50,565 bases of DNA, taken from positions 1 through 50,565 of the forward strand of contig JAKLKF010000050.1 of the NCBI GenBank assembly GCA_023150805.1, in the 5' to 3' direction. The notes beneath the pieces were generated by a model that was given only the letters and a program-made list of their open reading frames with translations, was not told the DNA's origin and did not search any database. How positions within the stretch are numbered: the stretch's first letter is position 1; each line of letters starts with the position of its first letter. The DNA comes from Myxococcota bacterium. GTDB taxonomy: Bacteria > Myxococcota_A > UBA796 > UBA2385. Shown here piece after piece: positions 31,963 through 40,130 of the stretch. The position numbers were made by a program, and so were the translations under genes.

Positions 31963-32877
31963 ATGCTGAAGTGGGGTGTCATCGGGGTCGGTCGCGCCGG
32001 CCAGGCCCGCGCCCGTGCCCTGCACCAGGATCCACGCGCCCAGCCCCTCTACGGCTTCCGCGGCCAGCCCGAGGCCGTCGGCCTGCGGCGGGTCGAGGAC
32101 CTGGGCGACATGCTGCGCCGGGTGGACGCGGTTGCGGTGTGCACGCCCGACGCCACCCACCCCGACATGGTCCGCGCCTGCCTGTCCGCCGGCAAGCACG
32201 TGCTGGTCGAGTTCCCGCTCGCCGGGTCGGCCGAGGTCGGGCGCGAGCTGTTCGACCTGGCCCGGCGCCACGGCCGGGTCCTGCACGTCGAGCACATCGA
32301 GCTGCTCGGGGGCGCGGCGCTGACCCTGCGGTCGCGGGCCCGCGGCCTGCCCGTGCGGGGTGGGCAGGTCGCCTTCACCGGCGGGACGCGCAAGGGCACC
32401 TACGGCGTGGCCCACTGCAACGTGGCCCGCCTGCACCGGCTGCTGGACGCGGTGGGTCTGCCCGACGGCGTGCAGCTCCAGGATCGCAGCCCGCGCCACC
32501 TGCGCGCCCGCCTGGCCTATGGCGCCGCCCGCGTCGACCTGGACTTCCGCCACGGCGCGGACCTTCCCCGTCGCACCACGCTGCGCCTGGAGCTGGCGCG
32601 CGAGGACGGGAGCCTGACCCTGCTGGAGCAGGTCGACGAGGCCGTCTGGCAGGACGGCCAGCCGGTGGACCCGCCCGCCCTGCCCGGGCTGTTCCTGCAG
32701 GACCAGCTCGCCGCCACCGCCCGCATCCTGGACGGCGCGCCGCCCTACGTCGGCGACGAGCGTGTCCTCCAGGTGCTGAGCCTGGCCGACGCGCTGGTGC
32801 GCGCCTCGCCGGACGGCAGCGTCGCGGCCTGGAGCGGCCAGGCGCCCGGCGAACGAGCCGAGGAGGATCCCGAGTAG
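31963..32877 (+). CDS. Gfo/Idh/MocA oxidoreductase, biliverdin reductase-like
   Basis: 304-aa NAD(P)-dependent cytosolic enzyme. Rossmann start LKWGVIGVGRAGQARARAL, cofactor strand VCTPDATHPDMVRACLSAGKHVLVEFPLAG, and the tell-tale GRVLHVEHIELLGG, which closely matches the HEEHVELL stretch of mammalian and HVEHIELLGG of cyanobacterial biliverdin reductases. Those reduce biliverdin to bilirubin with NAD(P)H. The C-terminal half is beta-sheet rich with GLFLQDQLAATARIL in the place of the FLKDQDIFVQKLL segment of the vertebrate enzyme. Bilin chemistry would need a heme oxygenase or bacteriophytochrome elsewhere in the genome. Family secure, substrate inferred. ATG 31963. Confidence 0.75.
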   Translation: MLKWGVIGVGRAGQARARALHQDPRAQPLYGFRGQPEAVGLRRVEDLGDMLRRVDAVAVCTPDATHPDMVRACLSAGKHVLVEFPLAGSAEVGRELFDLARRHGRVLHVEHIELLGGAALTLRSRARGLPVRGGQVAFTGGTRKGTYGVAHCNVARLHRLLDAVGLPDGVQLQDRSPRHLRARLAYGAARVDLDFRHGADLPRRTTLRLELAREDGSLTLLEQVDEAVWQDGQPVDPPALPGLFLQDQLAATARILDGAPPYVGDERVLQVLSLADALVRASPDGSVAAWSGQAPGERAEEDPE

Positions 32878-32901
32878 ACTGGCGGCCTCGCCGGGGTCCC
32901 C

Positions 32902-35526
32902 ATGCACCTGCTGCTCCTCTGCCTCGCCCGCCCCGCCCTCGCCGCCACCTGGACGGTGCAGGTCGACGGTTCGGGCGACTTCCCCACCCTCGCCGCGGCC
33001 GTGATCGGAGCCGCCCCGGGGGACACGCTGGTGCTGGGGGAGGGCTCCTTCGTGGGCGGCCTGGACCTGGGGGGCAAGGCGCTGTCCCTGGTGGGCGCGG
33101 GCGCCGATCGGACCACCATCGACGGAGGGGGCACCACGGTCCTGACCGTCGCGGGTGGCGTGGACCTGGCCGACCTGACCCTGACCAGCGCCGGGGGCCG
33201 CGGGCTCTCGGTCGCCGGCGGCACCGCCAACCTCGACGGGGTGCACCTGTCGGACCTGGGTGACGGCAGCCTGGACGGTGGGGCGATCCACGTGGCTGCC
33301 GGCGCGGTGGTGCTGGTGGACAGCGTGTTGACCGGAGGGCAGGGCGGGGCCGGCATGATCCACCTGGGGGCCGGCACCTCCCTGCAGGCCACCGGCAGCC
33401 GCTTCGAGGAGTCCGCCACCACCCAAGGCGGCGCCATCTACGCAGAGCAGGCCACCGTGGTGCTGGACTCCTGCGCCTTCGAGGAGCTGTACGCCGAGGG
33501 CGAGGGCGGCGCCGTGTACCTGCAGGGGGGCAGCCTGTCCGCGGTGGACAGCACCTTCTACGGCAACCTGACCGAGCTGGGGTCCGGCGCGGCCGTGCAC
33601 GCCCACGCGGCGGCGGTCGAGCTGCAGGGGGGCAGCTTCGAGCTCAACTACTCCGTGGACTACGACACGGGCCTGTCCGGCGGCGCCCTGTACCTGGACG
33701 GATCCACCCTCTCCGCGCGGGCCACCGTCTTCCAGGAGAACTGGGCCTACTACGGGGGCGCCGTGCGGGCCTACCGCTCGACCGTCAGCCTGGAGGCCGT
33801 CGAGTTCGACGGGAACTGGGCCTACTACGGGGGCGCCCTGTTCCTGGACACCGGCGCCAGCCTGGACGACCGGGGCAGCACCTGGGGGGGCAACTCCGCC
33901 TACTACGGCGGCGGCGCCCTCTTCGCGCAGTCGACCTACACGGTGACCGTGGACGGATCCACCTTCGAGGAGAACGTCGCCACCTACAACTACGGCGGCG
34001 CGGTCTACCTCAACTCCTACGGGTCCAGCACGTGGACGGACACGGCCTTCCTGGACAACGTCACCTCCTACGGTGGGGGCGCGGTGATGTCCGCCTGGAC
34101 CTACGGGCTCGACAGCTTCCGGTCCTGCACCTTCCAGGGCAACGAGGCCACCTACGCCGGCGGGGGTGCCCTTCGGGCGCACTACTACAGCGACCTGCTG
34201 GTCGAGGACAGCGCCTTCGACAGCAACGAGTCCACCTACGAGGGGGGCGCTGTCTACCTGGTCTACTCGGCGGGCGCCTTCCGCCGGGCCAGCTTCCGGG
34301 CCAACCGGAGCACCGCCCAGGCCGGCGGCGCGCTGTCCAGCTACTACGCGCCGGGCAACGGCGGCGCCCTGGTGGTCGAGGACAGCGACTTCGACAGCAA
34401 CGAGGCCGCCTTCCACGGCGGCGCCATCTCCTCGACCTACGACCCGGTCTTCGTCAGCGGCACCACCTTCCACGTCAACGACGCTGGACCCACCGGCTTC
34501 GGCGGCGCGATCTTCCTGTCGCACAGCGCCGGCGCCACGATCGAGGACAATGACCTGGCGGGGAACAACGCCGCCTATGGGGGAGCCGTCTACGACGACC
34601 TGGTCACGGGCGTCAACCGCTACCGCAACAACCGCCTCGTCGACAACAGCGCCGAGGTGGGGGCGGGCATGGTGCTCGCCAGCGCGCCGGGCGCGGTGCT
34701 CACCAACAACAGCTTCGTCGGCAACACCGCCGTCCAGCAGGCCTCGGGCCTGGGCCTGGTCCAGTCCCAGGCGACCGTGGTCAACAACCTCTTCGCCCAC
34801 GCCGCCCAGGGCGCCGCCCTGCACGCCTGGGATCTCGACTCCGCCCAGGCCAGCACCTTCGCCTGGAACGCCTTCTACGACCTGCCCGGTGGCGTCGTGG
34901 GCGGAGAGCTGACGGCGGCGTCCCTGGGAGAGGGCACCGTGCTGGACCTCGATCCGCTGCTGTCGGCGTGGACCGCGGACGGAGACCCCTCCGACGACAG
35001 CCTGGTCCTGCTGCGCGACAGCCCCCTGCTGGACGCCGGGGATCCCACCCTGCTCGACCCGGACGGCGGGCCCTCGGACATCGGCGCCTGGGGCGGGCCC
35101 CAGGCCTCGGTCGAGGACCAGGATCTCGACGGCTGGCCCGCCTGGCAGGACTGTTTCGACGACCAGCCGCTGGCCTTCCCGGGCAACGTCGAGACCTGGT
35201 ACGACGGTGTCAACGGAGACTGCCTGTCGGGCAGCGACTTCGACGCCGACCGGGACGGTGTCGACGCGCAGGGCTTCGGCGGCACGGACTGCGACGACGC
35301 CGACCCCTCCGTGCAAGAGGACTGTGGCGACGACACCGGCACGGCGGGCGACGGGGGCGGAGCTGGCGGCGACGGGGGCGCCGACGGCGGGTCGGCCCGC
35401 CCGCCCCTGGACGGCGGGACCCAGGGGGGCGGCTGCGGCTGCGCGTCGACCGGCGCCCCCGCGGCCCCCTGGCTGGCGGCGCTGGTCCTGGGGCTGGTCG
35501 CGCTGGGGGGCCGGCGGCGGCCGTGA
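32902..35526 (+). CDS. right-handed beta-helix surface protein with MYXO-CTERM-like tail
   Basis: 874 aa. Short non-lipoprotein signal (MHLLLLCLARPALAA), then some 20 coils of a PMP-like parallel beta-helix, with repeats of the form GGAVxxxxSxxxxxxxxFxxN, the WAYYGGA unit being seen twice at about residues 290-315. After about 750 comes a MopE-type calcium or copper motif (LDGWPAWQDCFDD ... NGDCLSGSDFDADRDGVDA ... GGTDCDDADPSV). The C-terminus is Gly/Asp linker, GCGCAST, a hydrophobic helix and GGRRRP, the layout of the MYXO-CTERM tag that a myxosortase cleaves near the Cys. It is likely displayed on the cell surface. ATG 32902. Confidence 0.82.
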   Translation: MHLLLLCLARPALAATWTVQVDGSGDFPTLAAAVIGAAPGDTLVLGEGSFVGGLDLGGKALSLVGAGADRTTIDGGGTTVLTVAGGVDLADLTLTSAGGRGLSVAGGTANLDGVHLSDLGDGSLDGGAIHVAAGAVVLVDSVLTGGQGGAGMIHLGAGTSLQATGSRFEESATTQGGAIYAEQATVVLDSCAFEELYAEGEGGAVYLQGGSLSAVDSTFYGNLTELGSGAAVHAHAAAVELQGGSFELNYSVDYDTGLSGGALYLDGSTLSARATVFQENWAYYGGAVRAYRSTVSLEAVEFDGNWAYYGGALFLDTGASLDDRGSTWGGNSAYYGGGALFAQSTYTVTVDGSTFEENVATYNYGGAVYLNSYGSSTWTDTAFLDNVTSYGGGAVMSAWTYGLDSFRSCTFQGNEATYAGGGALRAHYYSDLLVEDSAFDSNESTYEGGAVYLVYSAGAFRRASFRANRSTAQAGGALSSYYAPGNGGALVVEDSDFDSNEAAFHGGAISSTYDPVFVSGTTFHVNDAGPTGFGGAIFLSHSAGATIEDNDLAGNNAAYGGAVYDDLVTGVNRYRNNRLVDNSAEVGAGMVLASAPGAVLTNNSFVGNTAVQQASGLGLVQSQATVVNNLFAHAAQGAALHAWDLDSAQASTFAWNAFYDLPGGVVGGELTAASLGEGTVLDLDPLLSAWTADGDPSDDSLVLLRDSPLLDAGDPTLLDPDGGPSDIGAWGGPQASVEDQDLDGWPAWQDCFDDQPLAFPGNVETWYDGVNGDCLSGSDFDADRDGVDAQGFGGTDCDDADPSVQEDCGDDTGTAGDGGGAGGDGGADGGSARPPLDGGTQGGGCGCASTGAPAAPWLAALVLGLVALGGRRRP

Positions 35527-35535
35527 AGCCGGGTG

Positions 35536-36819
35536 TCAGCCGGCGATCACGCCGCTGATGCCCTGCACACCCGTCAGGTGGTCTCCCGGGTCGATGCCGG
35601 CGGCCAGCAGGATCGTCGCGCCCACCTCCTCGACGTTCAGGTCGTGGCCGTGCTCGGACAGCTCGCCCGTCGCCCGGTCGACCTTCTTGCCGTAGTAGTA
35701 GGGGTCGAAGTCGCCCACGACCCGGTCGCCCGTGATGCGTGGACCGCACATCAGGACCGAGGTGTAGGGCCAGTGGTCCTTGCCGTCGTTCTCGTTGAGC
35801 TGCGGCGTGCGCCCCATCTCGGACATCACGACCAGCAGGGTCTCGTCCGCCAGGCTGCCGCCCCCCTGGCCGGGCGTGGCCGACAGCTTGTCCATCAGGT
35901 CGACCAGGTGGCCGAACAGGCTCTCGAAGTTGCTGGACTGTGCCGGATCGTTGTCGCTGTGCGTGTCCCAGCCGTAGCTGCCCGCCAGCATCGCACACCG
36001 GCTGATGCCCATGGCCAGCGTGTCGATGGCCAGGTCCACCTGGCTGCCCAGGTCGGTGCCGCCGCTCCAGTCGAGCACGCTGGCCAGGTCCTTGAGCTCC
36101 CGGCCCCGCGCGTGGGCGGTGCGGTAGTAGGCGGCGCGCTCGCGCATGGCGGCCGAGGCGTGGGTCTCGGAGACGGCCGCCAGCCGCCGCTCCAGCCAGG
36201 CGTCCATGCGCGCCTCGGCCAGCGAGCCCGGGCGCCCGGTCTGCAGGTCGCTCCAGTCGACGATGCCGCCCGACAGCAGGCCCTCGAGCTGGCCCGAGCT
36301 GCCCGTGCGGGTCACGGCCGAGCCGGCGTAGCCCGGGAAGGCCGGGCCCTGGACCACGATGTGCGGCAGGGCGAAGGCGTCGGCCTGGGTGTAGCCCACG
36401 ATGGCCGGCCAGTCGGCCCGCTCCGAGCTGGTCGAGCCGGTCATCATCAGCCGCAGGCAGTTCTCGTGGGCCACGCTGGGCACCAGCACCCCGTTCAGGA
36501 TCAGGCTGCGGCGGTGGTAGCGCTGGAAGAAGCTGTCCACCGAGGGGCGGTCGGGGTGGCTGACCCAGGACAGATCGCCGGCGGTGGCCGTCTGCGCGTC
36601 CCGCTCCATGTCGACGTTGCCGTTCCACAGCTCGTCGGCCAGCACCCGGGTCGGATCCCAGCCGCCGTAGTTGAAGACGAAGACGAGCTTGAGATCGTCT
36701 CCCGAGAGCGAGGGCGCGGCCAGCGCGCGGCGGACGGGCAGGGTGGCGGCCCCGAAGATGCCGGCCCCCAGCGCGCGGGCGCCATGGCCCAGGAGCTGTC
36801 GACGGTTGACGGTGGGCAT
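35536..36819 (-). CDS. DUF1501 family Tat-exported protein
   Basis: 427 aa. Twin-arginine signal (MPTVNRRQLLGHGARALGAGIFGAATLPVRRALA, read as four successive stretches) directs folded export. The mature domain has the DUF1501/sulfatase-related layout: VFVFNYGGWDPTRV, VSHPDRPSVDSFF, then GWDTHSDN and LLVVMSEMGRTPQLNENDGKDHWPY, with SEMGRTP and DHW as family hallmarks. Function unknown; in planctomycetes and myxobacteria such genes travel with DUF1549-type heme proteins, as here. ATG 36819 has GAGGT six to seven bases upstream; a GTG nine bases earlier is weaker. It sits ten bases after its partner gene on the same strand. Confidence 0.85.
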   Translation of the reverse strand: MPTVNRRQLLGHGARALGAGIFGAATLPVRRALAAPSLSGDDLKLVFVFNYGGWDPTRVLADELWNGNVDMERDAQTATAGDLSWVSHPDRPSVDSFFQRYHRRSLILNGVLVPSVAHENCLRLMMTGSTSSERADWPAIVGYTQADAFALPHIVVQGPAFPGYAGSAVTRTGSSGQLEGLLSGGIVDWSDLQTGRPGSLAEARMDAWLERRLAAVSETHASAAMRERAAYYRTAHARGRELKDLASVLDWSGGTDLGSQVDLAIDTLAMGISRCAMLAGSYGWDTHSDNDPAQSSNFESLFGHLVDLMDKLSATPGQGGGSLADETLLVVMSEMGRTPQLNENDGKDHWPYTSVLMCGPRITGDRVVGDFDPYYYGKKVDRATGELSEHGHDLNVEEVGATILLAAGIDPGDHLTGVQGISGVIAG

Positions 36820-36829
36820 CGGGGGCACC

Positions 36830-38479
36830 TCAGTAGAACAGGAAGGCGGGGTCGCGCAGCAGGACCGACAGCAGGCCCGCCCAGGCCGCGGCGGGGTCGC
36901 CCTCGGCCTGGTACAGCTCCTCCCACAGCTCCAGGTTGCTGGTCACCTCCTCCCCCTCGGCCTGCACCCGCACGCCGAACAGGCGCAGGTGCAGGTGCTG
37001 GACCTGGGCCACCATGGCGTCCCGGTTGGTCGCGGGCGTCTCGGTGAACCCGATCTCGGTGAACAGTCGCGCGTTCGCCGGGTCGGCCTTGTCGTTCTTC
37101 ACCACGTACCAGGAGGCCGCCTGGGCGACCCGCTCCCAGGAGAGCGCCATGGTGGCGTTGGGCTGGGGCGAGGGCGAGGTGACGAAGCCGCCGTCGATGC
37201 CCCCGGCCAGCGTGCGCAGCCCGTAGGTGTCACTGGTCAGCATGTCGTAGTCGGAGGTGGTGAAGCGGAAGCCGGTCAGGTCCTCCACCTGGCTGGCCAG
37301 CAGGTCGGGGCGGGTCAGCTTGGCCGGCGAGGCGGCTTCGCCCTCGGCCGCGCGGTACTCCGGCCGCATCATCGTGGCGCGGATGAGCGAGCGCAGCTTG
37401 AGATCGTCCTGGAGCAGGGTCTCGCGCAGCGCGGTGAGGGCCGAGGTGTCGTCCAGCGTCGCCTGCCGCTGCAGGAGCTGCTCGAAGACCTGCTCGGTGA
37501 CACACTGGATCAGCCGGGGATCGGCGGCGATCTGCTGCGACAGGTCCTCCAGGTGGTAGCTCGGCTCCCCGTAGAAGCCCGGCGCGACCCCCGTTTGCTG
37601 CTCCCACCAGTACTCCCGCTCGGGGTGGTAGTACGACACGTCCACGTCGACCGCCGAGGTGTAGTAGAAGCCCCACAGGTAGGCCGCCAGCGGGTCCAGC
37701 GTGTTGTGACAGGCGATGCAGCCCTCGTTGGTCTGCAGCGCGTCGTTGACGGCCCCCTCGTCCAGCAGGTTGACGTCCCGGTCGAACTCGATGGGCTTGG
37801 ACAGGTAGTCGTTGCACAGCAGGATGCGGCTGATCGCGTTGGCCCGCCCGCGGTTGCCGTTGGCCAGCGTCGAGCTGTAGCGCCACCACAGGCTGTTCGT
37901 GGACAGTACCCCCGCCGCCGGCCGGTCGTCGGTGTAGCGGACCTGCCGCCAGCCGGTCTCGCCCTGGGGGTAGTCCAGGGGCCAGACCTGGGCCATCCGG
38001 TGGTCGGCGACCGTCCAGTCCGCCGTCACCACCTCCGTGTAGGGCAGGTCGTGCTCCGCCACCCAGGCGACGATGCGCAGCGGCTCCTCGCCGATGCTGG
38101 CGACCAGGCCCGGCAGGTCCTCGGTCGCCCCGCTGTAGTCCAGCAGCAGCGTGTCGGCCTCGGTCTGGTAGATCTCCGAGAACAGGGCCACCACCCGGTC
38201 GCCGAAGCGCTCGTCGACCAGGAAGCGGTCGATGCTCTCGTCGACCCGGGTCGGGTCCGCCTCGACCGCCTCGATCTCCTCCAGCGAGGGGCGCACGCCG
38301 CGCAGGTCCAGGCTGGCCCGGAACAGCACCTGCATCGGTGTGAGCTCCGCCGCCTCGGGGGTCTGCGGCGTGGTCGGATCCTGGACGGTGCCCCCGTCGG
38401 CGGCGGCGCCACCGTCGCCGGGGTCGGGCGTCGAGGGTGCGGTCGTGCAGGCCAGCAGGGCCAGGAGCGTCAGTCCCAC
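36830..38479 (-). CDS. DUF1549-like lipoprotein with a CxxCH heme site
   Basis: 549 aa. The start is most likely GTG 38479 (GGGAGGG six bases upstream), giving a signal of MGLTLLALLAC with ten residues to the Cys; ATG 38494 would add five. Domain order: DUF1549-like N-terminus (LFRASLDLRGVRPSLEEIEAV, then RFLVDERFGDRV), a middle with GVLSTNSLWW and GCIACHNTLDPL, a single covalent heme-binding CIACH, and a C-terminal helical region. This matches planctomycete-type cytochrome families adjoining DUF1501 genes. The role of the pair is unknown; electron transfer at the cell surface is an inference. The start overlaps the upstream stop by ten bases. Confidence 0.8.
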   Translation of the reverse strand: MGLTLLALLACTTAPSTPDPGDGGAAADGGTVQDPTTPQTPEAAELTPMQVLFRASLDLRGVRPSLEEIEAVEADPTRVDESIDRFLVDERFGDRVVALFSEIYQTEADTLLLDYSGATEDLPGLVASIGEEPLRIVAWVAEHDLPYTEVVTADWTVADHRMAQVWPLDYPQGETGWRQVRYTDDRPAAGVLSTNSLWWRYSSTLANGNRGRANAISRILLCNDYLSKPIEFDRDVNLLDEGAVNDALQTNEGCIACHNTLDPLAAYLWGFYYTSAVDVDVSYYHPEREYWWEQQTGVAPGFYGEPSYHLEDLSQQIAADPRLIQCVTEQVFEQLLQRQATLDDTSALTALRETLLQDDLKLRSLIRATMMRPEYRAAEGEAASPAKLTRPDLLASQVEDLTGFRFTTSDYDMLTSDTYGLRTLAGGIDGGFVTSPSPQPNATMALSWERVAQAASWYVVKNDKADPANARLFTEIGFTETPATNRDAMVAQVQHLHLRLFGVRVQAEGEEVTSNLELWEELYQAEGDPAAAWAGLLSVLLRDPAFLFY

Positions 38480-39510
38480 GGGCGGCCCTCCCATGCGGTC
38501 AGGACGGAGAAGTCGGGGCAGACCTGGCCCAGCTCCTGCCCGCGCCAGGTGACCAGCCCGCAGCCGTCGCAGTCCGGCCCGAAGACCGGCGCGCCGGCCC
38601 AGGCCGGGCCCTGGAAGGCGACGTGGTACCACTCGCCCTCGGCGTCACGGACGGAGATCGTCCCGGCGGGCTCGATCTCGCAGGGGGACCCGGCGTCGGC
38701 CGCGTACAGGTACAGGCTGTCGAGCAGGGCCGCGTTCATCTGGCCGGTCAGGCCCGACAGCCCGCCGTCGACCGACAGCGCCGTGCCGACCTCGACGTCG
38801 GCGTCATGCGACCAGGAGTAGGTGAGATCCAGCGACAGGTCCTGCCCCAGCCACGAGCCCAGCGCGTCCTCGTCGCTCCACCGGGCGTCGCCCACCAGGT
38901 AGGCGTAGCCGGACCGATCGGCGCTGCCGACCGCGCCGTAGCTGTAGTGGTAGTAGTAGCCGCTGACCTCCAGCGCCTCGCCCAGCCGGTCGGTGATCGA
39001 GCCGTAGAGTTGGACGTAGGACTGGTCGTAGTACCGGTTGCCGCCGCTGGTGTAGGGCGCGTACACGTAGCTGTAGCCGTAGCCCTGGAAGGTCGTGCCG
39101 CCGCCGGACGTGCAGGAGTCGTACCAGTACTGGTAGCCGTAGTAGTCGTCCCCGTCGCCGTCGGTGTAGTAGTACGGGCAGCTCTCGTCGCCGCCGTCCA
39201 CGCGCATCGACTCGTACAGCGCCGTCAGGGTCTGCGGGTCCACCCGCATCACCGCGTCGAGCGCCTCGACCACGCTGGCGCCGACCTCGTCCAGGTCGTG
39301 CAGCGGCCCCTGCTCCTCCTCCTCCTCGTAGACGTAGGTCGAGCCCTCCTCCTCGGTGGGCGCCGTCGACGCGCCGCCGTCGGTGTCCGGCGTGGTGGCG
39401 CCGCCGTCGTCGCCGGGCGTGGTGGCGCCGCCGTCGGAGGGGCCCGCGGGGCCGCCGCCAGCGTCGGGGTCGGGGGGCTGGCAGGCCAGGGCGAGGAGCA
39501 GGGCCAGCAT
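38470..39510 (-). CDS. Tyr-rich lipoprotein of unknown function
   Basis: 346 aa. Signal MLALLLALAC (nine residues to the lipidated Cys), a linker of PSDGGATTPGDDGG type, an acidic stretch (EEEEEQ), then a segment extraordinarily rich in Tyr at about residues 105-205: YYYTDGDGDDYYGYQYWY, GYGYSYVY, YYDQSYVQLYG and GYYYHYSYGA. The C-terminal third includes DCDGCG. I do not recognise a family. Tyr-rich surface proteins can crosslink or carry radicals, and the adjacent heme genes make that worth testing, but there is no direct evidence. ATG 39510, with GGTAGGCTGCC 29 bases upstream. Confidence 0.65.
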   Translation of the reverse strand: MLALLLALACQPPDPDAGGGPAGPSDGGATTPGDDGGATTPDTDGGASTAPTEEEGSTYVYEEEEEQGPLHDLDEVGASVVEALDAVMRVDPQTLTALYESMRVDGGDESCPYYYTDGDGDDYYGYQYWYDSCTSGGGTTFQGYGYSYVYAPYTSGGNRYYDQSYVQLYGSITDRLGEALEVSGYYYHYSYGAVGSADRSGYAYLVGDARWSDEDALGSWLGQDLSLDLTYSWSHDADVEVGTALSVDGGLSGLTGQMNAALLDSLYLYAADAGSPCEIEPAGTISVRDAEGEWYHVAFQGPAWAGAPVFGPDCDGCGLVTWRGQELGQVCPDFSVLTAWEGRPWD

Positions 39511-39542
39511 GGTCGGCTCCGGGGAGGGGCGGGGACGGGGGC

Positions 39543-39548
39543 AGCCTA
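39543..39548 (-). promoter_or_regulatory. -10-like box of the Tyr-rich lipoprotein gene
   Basis: On the minus strand GGTAGGCTGCC, an 11-base identity to the element before the SEFIR gene (2778-2783). It lies in the 68-base gap between two lipoprotein genes, 32 bases before ATG 39510. Confidence 0.35.
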
Positions 39549-39578
39549 CCAGGGTCGCGGCGCCCGGGATGTGAAAGC

Positions 39579-40013
39579 TCAGGTGCCGGGCTCCGCGCAG
39601 CGCAGCCACCACTCCAGGCGGGTCTGGTCGTCGGGGGTCACGCCGCCGGCCGGTGGCATCGCCGGGTCCTCGCCCACGGTCAGCAGCAGGATGTAGGGGG
39701 CGTGCTCCCAGACCTGCTGCACCGTGTCGAAGACCACGTCTTCGGGCGCACCGTAGCGGTTGGGCGCCGTCGAGGCGTGGCAGCCCTGGCAGTGCGTGGA
39801 CATGAAGCCCTGGCCGAAGGTGGCGTAGTTGACCAGGGGCGCGTCCGCGCAGAAGTCGCCCGTGTCGTCGGTGCCGCCGTCGCCCGCCGTCCCGCCGTCG
39901 CCCCCGTCGCCGCCCCCCCCATCGGCGCTGCCCTCGCCGTCCCCTGGCGTGGGGTCGGCGGGACCCCCAGCGGGGTCGGTGGCGCAGGCCAGGGCGAGCA
40001 GGAGGGGCAGCAC
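39579..40013 (-). CDS. monoheme cytochrome c-like lipoprotein
   Basis: 144 aa. Short signal MLPLLLALAC, starting at GTG 40013 (no other start codon in frame before the stop), then an Asp/Gly/Ser linker. The last 85 residues carry a single CQGCH heme motif and a later MPPAGG that could supply the axial Met, the layout of a small class I cytochrome or a PSCyt domain. Likely an envelope electron carrier for the preceding heme and DUF1501 genes. 118 bases of divergent promoter DNA separate it from the LTD gene. Confidence 0.75.
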   Translation of the reverse strand: MLPLLLALACATDPAGGPADPTPGDGEGSADGGGGDGGDGGTAGDGGTDDTGDFCADAPLVNYATFGQGFMSTHCQGCHASTAPNRYGAPEDVVFDTVQQVWEHAPYILLLTVGEDPAMPPAGGVTPDDQTRLEWWLRCAEPGT

Positions 40014-40098
40014 CCCGCCAGGATGCCACGGGCGGGCGCGCTGCGACAGGCCGCGCCGCCCCCTGCCCGGGACGGTGGAGGATGGCGCGATCCTGGAC

Positions 40099-40104
40099 TA
40101 GGCT
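40099..40104 (+). promoter_or_regulatory. -10-like box of the LTD/MopE lipoprotein gene
   Basis: GACTAGGCTGG in the 117-base divergent gap, 26 bases before ATG 40131. TAGGCT is the same hexamer found before the SEFIR and Tyr-rich lipoprotein genes. There is no persuasive -35. Confidence 0.35.
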
Positions 40105-40130
40105 GGTCCCGCACGGACCCGGAGATCCCC

